15,229 bases of DNA from Woeseia sp. (GCA_018701055.1 JABIUH010000004.1:1-15229); one strand, 5' to 3'. Positions 1-7,157 are shown, counted from the stretch's first letter. The notes: a model not told the origin generated them from the letters alone. A program made the numbers and translations.

Positions 1-791
1 ACGCTCCTTGGGAATCCTTATCTCCAGAAAAACAGCGACGCGAATCCCGAGAAATGGAGCTGTATGCATCCATGGTCGACAACCTGGATGATCACATCGG
101 CCGATTGATTACTTATCTCAAAAAAAATGATCTTTATGACAATACGCTTATCGTATTTATGTCAGACAATGGTGCGGCCGGAAAGGATTACTATGAGCGT
201 GGACGATTTCATGAGTACGTAAGTACGCACTATGACAACGCGTACGAAAAAATGGGGACGGCGGCGTCGTTTGTTTCCTACGATCAGGAATGGGCTGCAG
301 CGGGCTCGGCTCCTTTTCACCGTTACAAGGGCTATTCACGCGAGGGCGGCATCGTTGCGCCAATCATCATTGCCGGCCCCGGGGTTGCGTCAGCAGGCTT
401 AATTAATCCGACCTATATGACCGTGATGGATCTTGCGCCAACTTTCATTGAAATTGCGGGTGCACATTATCCGGACGACGGTAGTGTTGTGCCGATGCTG
501 GGCGAAAGTGCGAAGGGTCTGTTGGCTGGCGTGACAACCAACATTCATGATGACGACTACGTTACGGCCGCTTACAACGCGGGACGAGCTTATCTGCGTC
601 AAGGCAACTGGAAAATAGCCAATCTCGAAGCGCCTTTCGACGAAGCAGATTTTGAATTGTTCGATTTGTCGGCGGACCCTGGAGAATCGACAAATTTGGC
701 CGAAGACGAACCCGAAAAGTATGCGGCATTGATTGATCTATGGCGCGTCGAACGTTGGCGACTAGGGATTGTGCTTCCACAGGATCTATAG
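1..791 (+). CDS. Sulfatase (arylsulfatase-like), C-terminal part, cut by window edge
   Basis: The frame is open to the left edge (first full codon at base 3) and ends at TAG 789-791, giving about 262 residues. Sulfatases hydrolyse sulfate esters; many are secreted or periplasmic, but the N-terminus and any signal peptide are outside the window. Visible family features are the helix with SMVDNLDDHIGRL, the strand VFMSDNGAAG (the DNG residues help bind the calcium of the active site), the later KGYSREGGIVAP segment (family lysine and EGG), and a C-terminal block with NWKIANLEAP and FELFDLSADPGESTNLA typical of arylsulfatase A-type enzymes. The CxPxR formylglycine motif must lie upstream and cannot be checked, so activity and substrate are unknown. 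The ATG at 54 is internal: similarity continues upstream of it. The next gene is convergent 46 bases away, and no strong terminator is seen between them. Confidence 0.9.
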   Translation, partial: APWESLSPEKQRRESREMELYASMVDNLDDHIGRLITYLKKNDLYDNTLIVFMSDNGAAGKDYYERGRFHEYVSTHYDNAYEKMGTAASFVSYDQEWAAAGSAPFHRYKGYSREGGIVAPIIIAGPGVASAGLINPTYMTVMDLAPTFIEIAGAHYPDDGSVVPMLGESAKGLLAGVTTNIHDDDYVTAAYNAGRAYLRQGNWKIANLEAPFDEADFELFDLSADPGESTNLAEDEPEKYAALIDLWRVERWRLGIVLPQDL

Positions 792-837
792 ATGCGCCGG
801 CAGTCGGGGCGCTAGCGGCTTAGGATCGAGCGTCAAT

Positions 838-1377
838 TCAGAAGCTCAGACGCCAGGATTTTGTGTCGGAGCGGCCGGTGCGTTTCTTGCGCATGCGAGC
901 ATGCAGCGTCGCGCGTTTGTCAGCCAACCATTCTTCTCGTTCGACATGAGGGTTGAGACCGCTTTCTTTACGGCGCTCTTCCTCTGCCACGCGGTACGCA
1001 GAAAATTCTTCGTATGACTCGACTTCACTGCGCAATTCCCGAATGACCAACTCAACATAGATTGCGTCATCTAGAAACCCGAGTCCGGGAATGTGATCCG
1101 GAATCAAGTCCTCCGGGTTGCAGAAATAAATGAGGGCGCTAAGTACGCGCTTGCGATCATCCTCTGCCAGCTGCCATTCGACGTCAGAAATCATATTGAT
1201 AATGACTTCCAATTTGGCGATTCGATCGCCAATAAATTCTGGCAAGTCACCCGTTCTCGCATCTTTTATTAATTGCCGCGCGGCAGCTTCAATGGCTTCA
1301 CCGTCGTGACCCCCTTCGAGGGTCGATTTGGCTTTGTCGACGCATTTCTGAAAGTGACTAAGATCAGAATCGCTCAA
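838..1377 (-). CDS. DUF1232 (YkvA-type) domain protein
   Basis: A 179-residue protein of the DUF1232/YkvA family, whose molecular role is not established. The diagnostic part is near residues 83-116: ALIYFCNPEDLIPDHIPGLGFLDDA followed by YVELVIREL, matching the family pattern of a NP-DLIPD-IP-LG-LDDA turn between two helices. The domain is often membrane-linked, but here the flanks are charged and helical, with no strong hydrophobic span. The C-terminal third is rich in Arg, Lys and Glu (ERRKES, ARMRKKRTGR) and probably helical. The start is uncertain: the frame opens with TTG at 1375-1377, no good ribosome site is visible upstream, and an in-frame stop lies about ten codons further up. The next in-frame ATG is near residue 62, too late to be likely. 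It is divergent from the kinase at 1601, with 223 bases between them. Confidence 0.8.
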   Translation of the reverse strand: MSDSDLSHFQKCVDKAKSTLEGGHDGEAIEAAARQLIKDARTGDLPEFIGDRIAKLEVIINMISDVEWQLAEDDRKRVLSALIYFCNPEDLIPDHIPGLGFLDDAIYVELVIRELRSEVESYEEFSAYRVAEEERRKESGLNPHVEREEWLADKRATLHARMRKKRTGRSDTKSWRLSF

Positions 1378-1600
1378 GGTAAACGAAATTTCGAGTGGAA
1401 TGGCTGGCTATCCTTCCAGATTCTTATTCGTGTTGAGTTGGCCGCTAACGGTGGTATTCCGAAGCTCAATTTAATTGAATTGTATACCGGAATGATGCAG
1501 CCAGCCATTGGTGGCGAAATCGATGGGAAGTGCCTGGAATTGCCAGCAAGCGCAAACGCACTCATAATTCATCCGGGAGTTACCAACGTAGCGGATTTAA

Positions 1601-2683
1601 ATGACAATAGAAGCAGATCCACTGGCGGCCATCGCGGAAGTCACGCCAGCATTCAGTGACGAAAAAGCGATTGAGATTGTACGAGACGTGTACGGCCTCA
1701 GTGTTACCGTCGAATCGCTCGTAAGTGAGCGTGATCAGAACTTCCAACTGCGGACTCCGAGTGGTGAGCAATTCGTTTTGAAAATTGCGAATGCCGCGGA
1801 AGATCCAGCAGTGACTGACTTTCAGATTGAGGCGCTATTGCACATTGAGCGATACGTGGAGGCGCACTCAACACCTATCAACGCACCTACTGTATTACAA
1901 ACGTTGGCAGGGGAAAGTCACGTTATTTTGAGTGCAGCTGATCAAACGCATGTTGCCCGTGTGGTTAGCTACATCGCGGGTGTGCCAGTTGGAAATCGCA
2001 CGCCTTCGCCTCGATTGAGTCGGAATCAGGGCACTTACCTCGCTAATCTTGGCCGTGCGCTGGCCGAATTCAAACATGTCGGATGTCATCAAGCATTGCT
2101 GTGGGACATTCAGCAAGCGTTACAGTTGCGTGATTTGGCAAAGCACATTCCGCAGGCGGCAGTTCACGCCGACGTCATCGCTGCATTGAATGACTTCGAA
2201 CGTTTTGCCTGGCCGAAATTCGGTTCGCTTCGGCGGCAAGTGGTGCATAGTGATTTTAATCCTGACAACATTCTGGTTGATTCAGCATCGAGCGACGAAG
2301 TTGTGGGTGTCATAGACTTTGGCGACATGTTGGAAGCACCATTGATTGCAGATGTTGCTATCGCTGCGTCTTATGCACGTCCAGACGAGGGTGATCCGCT
2401 TACACTGATCGCAGAGCTCGTTGCCGGATACGCAAGCGTGACCCCATTGTTGCAGGATGAAATTGACATCCTCTTTGAGCTCGTTAAGGCGCGACTATGC
2501 GCATCAATCGTGCTGCTTTATTGGCGCGCATCATTTCGTGGTCCCAATGATCCGTATCTTGAAAAAATCATGGCCGGGGAGTCATTCTCCGAGCACTTTC
2601 TGTCGCGCCTGAACTCTATTCCACGCGATCACGCCATCCAAGTGTTTCGACAAGTACACGCGTCCGTTTTGCGAGCTAATTGA
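1601..2683 (+). CDS. APH-fold phosphotransferase, hydroxylysine kinase-like
   Basis: A 360-residue soluble small-molecule kinase of the aminoglycoside phosphotransferase/choline kinase fold. Visible motifs are SERDQNFQL (residues 42-50, nucleotide loop region), FVLKIANA with the ATP-binding lysine at K61, the catalytic loop HSDFNPDN at 216-223 (catalytic Asp218, Asn223), and VIDFGD at 237-242 with metal-binding Asp239. The SERDQNF plus LKIANA combination, and VIDFGDM followed by APLIADVAIA, are those of hydroxylysine kinase (HYKK/AGPHD1) and of the kinase domain that many bacteria fuse to a class III aminotransferase. Here the kinase stands alone, with no aminotransferase nearby. The real substrate is unknown; an amino alcohol or hydroxylated amino acid is plausible. 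The ATG at 1601 is preceded only by a weak GGA. It may be monocistronic, since 313 non-coding bases follow. Confidence 0.87.
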   Translation: MTIEADPLAAIAEVTPAFSDEKAIEIVRDVYGLSVTVESLVSERDQNFQLRTPSGEQFVLKIANAAEDPAVTDFQIEALLHIERYVEAHSTPINAPTVLQTLAGESHVILSAADQTHVARVVSYIAGVPVGNRTPSPRLSRNQGTYLANLGRALAEFKHVGCHQALLWDIQQALQLRDLAKHIPQAAVHADVIAALNDFERFAWPKFGSLRRQVVHSDFNPDNILVDSASSDEVVGVIDFGDMLEAPLIADVAIAASYARPDEGDPLTLIAELVAGYASVTPLLQDEIDILFELVKARLCASIVLLYWRASFRGPNDPYLEKIMAGESFSEHFLSRLNSIPRDHAIQVFRQVHASVLRAN

Positions 2684-2850
2684 CGGTATTGAATGGCATC
2701 GTTTGGATGTGTCTTCTATGCTTGCTTCACACGCGGATTAAACGCCAAGAGGGCAATCAAATTGCAGATTGGATCGTGCCCAGATCAGAATAATCAGGAC
2801 CAGATAAAACGCTTTATAAACAAGTTGTTACAAGGAAATTTCAGAGAAAG

Positions 2851-2891
2851 TGAGCCACCAGTTTTCTGTAATTGAGAAAATCTGACCACCA
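2851..2891. repeat. Short direct repeat TGA(G)CCACCA with flanking hairpin, possible IS21-type end remnant
   Basis: TGAGCCACCA at 2851-2860 recurs as TGACCACCA at 2883-2891, each preceded by an A-rich GAAA stretch. Between them TTTTCT (2862-2867) and AGAAAA (2875-2880) form an inverted pair. Multiple spaced TGA-CCACC copies with A-rich spacers are characteristic of IS21-family termini, as I remember them. No istA/istB-like frame is adjacent, so this would be at most a leftover end, and chance resemblance is quite possible. Confidence 0.25.
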
Positions 2892-2938
2892 ATGGTAAAG
2901 GCGTGCCTGCAAAGGTGTGGAGCAGGTCCGGCATCATC

Positions 2939-2979
2939 AAATTGCGCCCAGTAATATGTCACGTATCCCAGCGCAATTT
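2939..2979. repeat. Perfect 9-base inverted repeat upstream of the diguanylate cyclase
   Basis: AAATTGCGC at 2939-2947 is exactly reversed as GCGCAATTT at 2971-2979, with a 23-base spacer that includes TAATAT (2952-2957). The right arm ends 17 bases before the ATG at 2997. It could be a two-half-site operator over the promoter, or a stem in the leader RNA that hides the ribosome-binding region. Which of these applies cannot be told from sequence alone. Confidence 0.45.
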
Positions 2980-2996
2980 AATCTGCTTACTTGCCA

Positions 2997-4955
2997 ATGA
3001 ATCTGTCCCTCATTTTGTCTTTTTTCGTTGCTCTTGGAGCGATCGGATATCTATCGCTCGCGTTTCGATTGTTCAGCGGCAAGAGGACAGTCGGCAGTCT
3101 ACCCTTAGGACTTACATTTCTGGTCATTAGTCTGTGGGTATTCGGCGGAGCAATCGAATTGGCAGCCGAGTCGTTTGTCTTATTTACCGTTGGACGAGTG
3201 GGTCACTATTTGGGGACTGCGCTGGTGCCCGTAACGATGCTGCTATGTTTTCGGGAATTTACGGGGCGCGTCACGTCCAATCAAACGGCGATCGCATTAT
3301 CGATCATTCCTGTCCTATCAATTATCGTCGCCGCGACGAACTACTGGCATGAGTTCATGTGGTCTTTTCCTCTGGCGAATGCCTACGGCGAATTTCTAAC
3401 GCGGCCAGCCTACTTTGGGCCATGGTTCAATTATGTGCATAGCCCGTACGGCTATTTAGCGGTCGCTACCAGCATTGCCACATTGATTATGCATAGCTCC
3501 GGGGTCGTAGCAGGCCAACGCCGCGGACTATTGGTCCTAGCCGGCTCAGCCATTGCTCCGATAATTGCAATTATTGCGTACGACCTTGGCATTGGTCCGA
3601 ATACGATCTCGACGCTGCCGATCATCTTCGCGTTAATGTTGCCAATCTATGCCTGGATGGTGGTGGTCGACAGCATTTTAGATTTTACACCACTAGCGTA
3701 TGAGACCGTATTTCAGAACATGCAAGATCCAGTGATTATCATTGACGATGACGATCGCATCATAAGCTTGAATCACGGCGCTGAACTGATGCTCGATATG
3801 CCAGAAGCAGAATTGCTGCGCGAGCCGTTGCAGAAAATATTTGGCAAGGACACGATGGAAGTTCATGTTGCGATTAGATCTGGTAAGCCGCAGAAAATGT
3901 TGACGGAGTCCGGACGGTATCTGCATGTACAGGTAACACACATTGCAACTAACAACGCGGTTGCAGGCAACGCCAACGTCTTGATGTTCCGCGATGTGAG
4001 CGACGTGGAGAAGGCGCAGAACGACGTTAATAACAGTAAAAAATTGATGCGAACTTTGATCGACCTGTCTGTTAACGGCATCATTAGGATGCGTTGGGGC
4101 GATGCCGAAGATCTAGGCGAGGACCGAAGACTGTGTTGCATATTCGCGAATTCCGCGGCCGGACGTTATCTGGGTATTGATTCAGAAAATATGATCGGTA
4201 AGACAGTTGAAGAGCTGTTGTGCTTCGCAACGTCAGGTATGGATGAGGACGAGCAAGCGTTAGTGCAACAGCAATTTTCGGATTCGACAAATCGTGGCGA
4301 AATGATCGATACGGAAACGCGCGTCGTGAACGATGGCGTTTCTCAGTGGCTGCGAATGATCGGCGAGCCTGTCGGCGACGACGTAGCGATTACCTTTGTT
4401 GACGTGAACGACGGTAAAGCGAAAGAAAAACGTATGGATTCCATCGCAATTTCCGATCCTTTGACTGGAGTCCTGAACCGGCGTGGATTCGAGCGCAACG
4501 CGACGCGCCGTCTGCGAGATAGTGACGACGATGCCACCGGCGCCTTATTGTTTATAGATCTAAATGCGTTCAAACAGATCAATGATCGCTACGGACACGA
4601 GGTTGGCGACCAATTGCTCATCACGGCAGCCGAACGCTTGCGTAAAGGCCTGAGATCCTGCGACATCATCGGCCGTCCTGGCGGTGATGAATTTGTGGCA
4701 CTTGTACCCGACGTGCGGGCGCTTGTGGCCGAGAAACTCGCCATACAATTGACCCGCTCCCTTGAGCAGGAATATCGAATCGGCAATAGGAAGCTCAATT
4801 GTCCTTCTAGCATAGGATTCGCGCTGTATCCCGACCACGCCAACACTTTGACCGGGCTTCTGCGTGCAGCAGATACTGCGATGTACCGTGCTAAGGCCCG
4901 TAGCCGCAACGTCACCGATATAGGTGATTCGGTACTTCTCGAAAAAGCCGTCTAG
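2997..4955 (+). CDS. Membrane diguanylate cyclase: 7TM sensor, PAS-like regions, GGDEF
   Basis: Makes cyclic di-GMP from two GTP and sits in the inner membrane. Numbered from the ATG at 2997 (652 residues), residues 1-225 hold about seven hydrophobic helices with the NYVHSPYGY segment typical of the histidine-kinase-type 7TM sensor region. A PAS domain follows at about 236-335 (DPVIIIDDDDRIISLN, later VLMFRDVSDVEKAQ), a second PAS-like region at about 350-472, and GGDEF from about 478 to 640. The catalytic domain looks intact: DPLTGVLNRRGF, FIDLNAFKQINDRYGHEVGD and GGDEF at 562-566. An RxxD product-inhibition site (RSCD, 553-556) lies five residues before GGDEF. No EAL domain follows. A TTG six bases upstream is in frame and could be the start instead; neither has a clear ribosome site. 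The ligand of the 7TM part is unknown. Confidence 0.93.
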   Translation: MNLSLILSFFVALGAIGYLSLAFRLFSGKRTVGSLPLGLTFLVISLWVFGGAIELAAESFVLFTVGRVGHYLGTALVPVTMLLCFREFTGRVTSNQTAIALSIIPVLSIIVAATNYWHEFMWSFPLANAYGEFLTRPAYFGPWFNYVHSPYGYLAVATSIATLIMHSSGVVAGQRRGLLVLAGSAIAPIIAIIAYDLGIGPNTISTLPIIFALMLPIYAWMVVVDSILDFTPLAYETVFQNMQDPVIIIDDDDRIISLNHGAELMLDMPEAELLREPLQKIFGKDTMEVHVAIRSGKPQKMLTESGRYLHVQVTHIATNNAVAGNANVLMFRDVSDVEKAQNDVNNSKKLMRTLIDLSVNGIIRMRWGDAEDLGEDRRLCCIFANSAAGRYLGIDSENMIGKTVEELLCFATSGMDEDEQALVQQQFSDSTNRGEMIDTETRVVNDGVSQWLRMIGEPVGDDVAITFVDVNDGKAKEKRMDSIAISDPLTGVLNRRGFERNATRRLRDSDDDATGALLFIDLNAFKQINDRYGHEVGDQLLITAAERLRKGLRSCDIIGRPGGDEFVALVPDVRALVAEKLAIQLTRSLEQEYRIGNRKLNCPSSIGFALYPDHANTLTGLLRAADTAMYRAKARSRNVTDIGDSVLLEKAV

Positions 4956-5031
4956 TAGCTTTCGCAATAGGCGGCCAACACAGGCCCGCCAGAGCGCTCG
5001 TCCTTCGCTGTAATACTTCAGCTGGCACGTT

Positions 5032-5048
5032 GGTCATCTGAGATGACC
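5032..5048 (+). other. Tight hairpin GGTCATC-TGA-GATGACC
   Basis: A perfect 7-base inverted repeat with a 3-base centre. No T-run follows directly, so it is not a canonical intrinsic terminator. It could be part of the cyclase mRNA 3' end or a protein-binding palindrome. Confidence 0.4.
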
Positions 5049-5158
5049 GGATCGAAATCTTAAGTCCGCTCATCGTGGAAGTAGACTGAGCATCTGACGT
5101 TTTTTTTCACTGGGTCTGGCCCAAAAGTTCCCCCTTGATTTGAAATATTCGAGTCGAT

Positions 5159-5187
5159 AACCCGGCATCTTAATCTCCTGCCGGGTT
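5159..5187 (+). other. 9-base-pair GC-rich hairpin upstream of the carrier gene
   Basis: AACCCGGCA at 5159-5167 pairs perfectly with TGCCGGGTT at 5179-5187 across an 11-base loop. It lies 11 bases before the terminator-like hairpin at 5199-5232. The pair resembles the layout of a regulatory leader or a very short structured RNA, but no anti-terminator pairing was established. Confidence 0.5.
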
Positions 5188-5198
5188 CTGCAGCGCTA

Positions 5199-5232
5199 GC
5201 AGACTGTCAAATTAGTCTGCGGGCGCTTTTTT
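5199..5232 (+). terminator. Intrinsic (rho-independent) terminator candidate
   Basis: GCAGACT at 5199-5205 pairs with AGTCTGC at 5214-5220 over an 8-base loop. The stem can extend outside through GCGC at 5193-5196 pairing with GCGC at 5223-5226, and six T follow at 5227-5232. Stem plus T-run reads on the plus strand. It ends 49 bases before the ATG of the carrier at 5282, so that gene either has a promoter squeezed into 5233-5281 or is transcribed through this site under attenuation control. Confidence 0.65.
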
Positions 5233-5281
5233 ATGGCAGTCTTCCGGATAAGCACGGACTTTTCGGGAGCTGGGGGCGCAG

Positions 5282-6580
5282 ATGAGCAATAAAAATAGCG
5301 GGCCGATTGAAAGGATGCTTGCGGCGGCGATGAAGGTCGAAGCGCACGAAGTACGCGCAACCGTCTTATCGTTTTTGTTTGTTTTTACGCTTATGGCGGC
5401 ATATTTCATTATTCGCCCTGTTCGCGATGCGATGGCGAGCGATTGGTCCCGTACTGAAACAAGTTTTCTTTGGTCGTTAACTTTCCTATTTAGCATTATC
5501 GCCGTTGTGCTCTACGGCTTTGTTATTTCGCGCGTACGTTTTAGTCGTGTGGTGCCAGGCGTTTACGTATTTTTTGCTGCTTCCTTCGCCGTCTTCTACT
5601 TTGGTACAGAATTTGTTGCAGACCCTATTTTGGTCGACAAGGCGTTTTACGTTTGGTTGAGCGTATTTAGCTTGTTCCACACCTCCGTTTTCTGGAGTTT
5701 CATGTCGGGGCTATTCTCTAAAGAACAAGCGCCAAGACTGTTCGCCATCATTGCAAGCGGTGCCAGCATTGGTGCAATCGTAGGACCTGCCATTCCGACT
5801 TTTTTTGCGCAAGATATTGGCGTGATGAACCTCATGTTGATCTCGGCTGTGATGCTGTTAGTTCCAGTGCCGATGATTGGTGCGTTGGAACGACTCAAAG
5901 TAGGCGAGCTTGGCAACGAGCACCTGAAGGCTGATCTTCGCCAGGCTGAACGTCTTGGCAAGAATCCATTTTCCGGGTTTATGATTTTCGTTCGTAATCC
6001 CTACCTGCTGGCGATCGGCACATTTATTCTTATGTATGTCACGATGAGCACGTTCGTGTACATGGAATTGCGCGAATTCCTGGCCATATACGAGCGTCCG
6101 GAACGTGCCGAAATTCAAGCGAGTATCGATTTAGCGGTCAATTCACTCGCGTTGCTGACAGCTTTGTTTGCGACCAGTCGCCTTACGAGCCGTTTCGGTA
6201 TGGCGACGACTCTGGCACTTATTCCCGCATTAATGGTCGGTGGCTGGCTGGTCGTTGCAATGATCCCGGTTCTCGGGGCTTTGATAGGCCTCCAAATTGT
6301 GCGCCGCGCTGGCAACTATGCTGTGACACGTCCGGGCCGTGAAATGTTGTTTACAGTGGTTGATAACGAGACCCGTTTTAAGGCAAAACCCGTCATCGAC
6401 ATCGTCGTTTATCGCGGTGGTGACATGGTCACCGCCTGGCTACATACAGGCTTGCGCGAAACGCTAAATTTCGGTTTAGGTGGCGTGGCATTAGCGGCAG
6501 CTGTCGTCGCCGGCATCTGGGCAATGGCCGGTGTCTATCTCGGTCGGGCATACAATCGGGCAGGTGCTGAGGATGAGTGA
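5282..6580 (+). CDS. MFS-like carrier resembling NTP/NDP exchange (TLC/Npt) transporters
   Basis: A 432-residue polytopic inner-membrane protein with about 12 hydrophobic helices. The conserved early stretch AAYFIIRPVRDAMA (about residues 39-52) matches the Y-x-x-RPxRD signature I associate with TLC/Npt-type nucleotide exchangers and their relatives in free-living proteobacteria. GASIGAIVGPAIPTFF (about 157-172) and the late RRAGNYAVTRPGREMLFTVV and DIVVYRGGDM segments also fit that group. In obligate intracellular bacteria the family imports ATP; in free-living species the substrate is not established, so nucleotide exchange should not be assumed. The start at ATG 5282 has G-rich ribosome-site-like sequence (GGGAG, GGGGG) just upstream. 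The stop overlaps the nitroreductase start by 8 nt, implying coupled translation. A plain MFS label is the safe alternative. Confidence 0.8.
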   Translation: MSNKNSGPIERMLAAAMKVEAHEVRATVLSFLFVFTLMAAYFIIRPVRDAMASDWSRTETSFLWSLTFLFSIIAVVLYGFVISRVRFSRVVPGVYVFFAASFAVFYFGTEFVADPILVDKAFYVWLSVFSLFHTSVFWSFMSGLFSKEQAPRLFAIIASGASIGAIVGPAIPTFFAQDIGVMNLMLISAVMLLVPVPMIGALERLKVGELGNEHLKADLRQAERLGKNPFSGFMIFVRNPYLLAIGTFILMYVTMSTFVYMELREFLAIYERPERAEIQASIDLAVNSLALLTALFATSRLTSRFGMATTLALIPALMVGGWLVVAMIPVLGALIGLQIVRRAGNYAVTRPGREMLFTVVDNETRFKAKPVIDIVVYRGGDMVTAWLHTGLRETLNFGLGGVALAAAVVAGIWAMAGVYLGRAYNRAGAEDE

Positions 6581-7157
6581 GGTTCGTCCCGACGGCGAAA
6601 GTCGCAACCTACAATTGATCGGCGAAAGAATTCGGTCGCGTCGAACGACAAAGTTATTTCTGAAACAAAAAGTCAGCAAAACGCTTGTTCGCGATGCCAT
6701 TGAAGTGGCGCGTTGGGCGCCAAATCATCATCTCACCGAGCCGTGGCACTTCTATATGCTTGGCGAAGAAATGATCGCCGACAGCATTGAGTTGATTCGC
6801 ACCATTGTTGCTGACACAAAAAACGAGAAAGTTGCCGCGTTCAAGGCAAAGTCCGCGGCAGCGATTCCGGGTTGGCTGGTAGTGACCTGTCAGAAGTCGG
6901 ATGACGAATTGCGGCAACAAGAGGATTACGCCAGTTGTGCGTGCGCGGTGCAGAATCTCACGCTCTATTTGTCTGAGGCGGGTGTTGCCTGTAAGTGGAC
7001 GACAGGGCTGGTGACTCGTGATTCACGATTTTTTGATTTGTTGGGATTCGATCAGGATGATGCGATCGTTGTCGGACTAATTTGGTACGGATATCCAAAA
7101 GTGCTGCCCACGCAAAATCGAAAGTCAGTCGGCGAAATTCTCACCGAGACTCGCTAG
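6573..7157 (+). CDS. Nitroreductase-family flavoprotein
   Basis: A 194-residue FMN-dependent oxidoreductase of the nitroreductase fold, presumably a cytoplasmic homodimer using NAD(P)H. Features are the N-terminal IRSRRTTKLF (phosphate-binding arginines for FMN, about residues 20-29), VRDAIEVARWAPNHHLTEPWHFYML (YdjA-like block; NHHLTEPW replaces the commoner S-x-x-N-x-QPW), and a C-terminal DAIVVGLIWYGYP for the glycine-rich FMN region. The ATG at 6573 is chosen because it gives a normal family N-terminus and overlaps the upstream stop in ATGAGTGA. A GTG at 6531 would extend 14 residues into the carrier gene. The physiological substrate is unknown; family members reduce nitro compounds, quinones or enals. 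Its stop overlaps the tail of the convergent drug exporter. Confidence 0.88.
   Translation: MSEVRPDGESRNLQLIGERIRSRRTTKLFLKQKVSKTLVRDAIEVARWAPNHHLTEPWHFYMLGEEMIADSIELIRTIVADTKNEKVAAFKAKSAAAIPGWLVVTCQKSDDELRQQEDYASCACAVQNLTLYLSEAGVACKWTTGLVTRDSRFFDLLGFDQDDAIVVGLIWYGYPKVLPTQNRKSVGEILTETR

Larger units (their letters stand above)
2684..2996. other. Intergenic region between kinase and diguanylate cyclase
   Basis: No convincing gene lies in these 313 bases. Two small plus-strand open frames (60 and 75 codons) have no recognisable protein character, and the second runs into the cyclase gene out of frame. The stretch contains a TGA(G)CCACCA direct repeat around 2851-2891 and a perfect 9-base inverted repeat at 2939-2979; both are listed separately. 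The 5' control region of the diguanylate cyclase must be here, but no good -35/-10 pair is seen. TAATAT at 2952-2957 could serve as a -10 element. Confidence 0.6.
4956..5281. other. Structured intergenic region between diguanylate cyclase and TLC-like carrier
   Basis: These 326 bases hold no plausible gene. Several self-complementary elements occur: GGCGG/CCGCC at 4970-4990, a tight hairpin at 5032-5048, GCTCA/TGAGC at 5068-5091 followed eight bases later by a run of eight T (5100-5107), a 9-base-pair stem at 5159-5187, and a terminator-like hairpin at 5199-5232. The first elements may end the cyclase transcript. The last two sit in the leader of the next gene or form a separate small transcript. 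TTGATT at 5135-5140 is a -35-like sequence, but no good -10 follows at the right distance. Confidence 0.6.

Noticed and set aside
794..812. GCGCC/GGCGC inverted pair after the sulfatase stop, considered as a terminator
   Set aside because: Only five base pairs and no T-run follows in either direction.
1273..1659. 128-codon plus-strand open frame covering the DUF1232 start and the gap before the kinase
   Set aside because: Half of it is antisense to the DUF1232 gene and its end overlaps the kinase start; no domain character and no ribosome site.
2693..3130. Two small plus-strand open frames (60 and 75 codons) in the gap before the cyclase
   Set aside because: No recognisable motif, no good ribosome site, unusual composition, and the second overlaps the cyclase in another frame.
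4560..4967. 135-codon minus-strand frame antisense to the GGDEF domain
   Set aside because: Lies opposite a highly conserved catalytic domain; its sequence is a shadow of the cyclase codons.
5068..5107. GCTCA/TGAGC hairpin followed by eight T, considered as the cyclase terminator
   Set aside because: The stem is only five pairs with a 14-base loop and sits eight bases away from the T-run; not a canonical terminator, though it could contribute.
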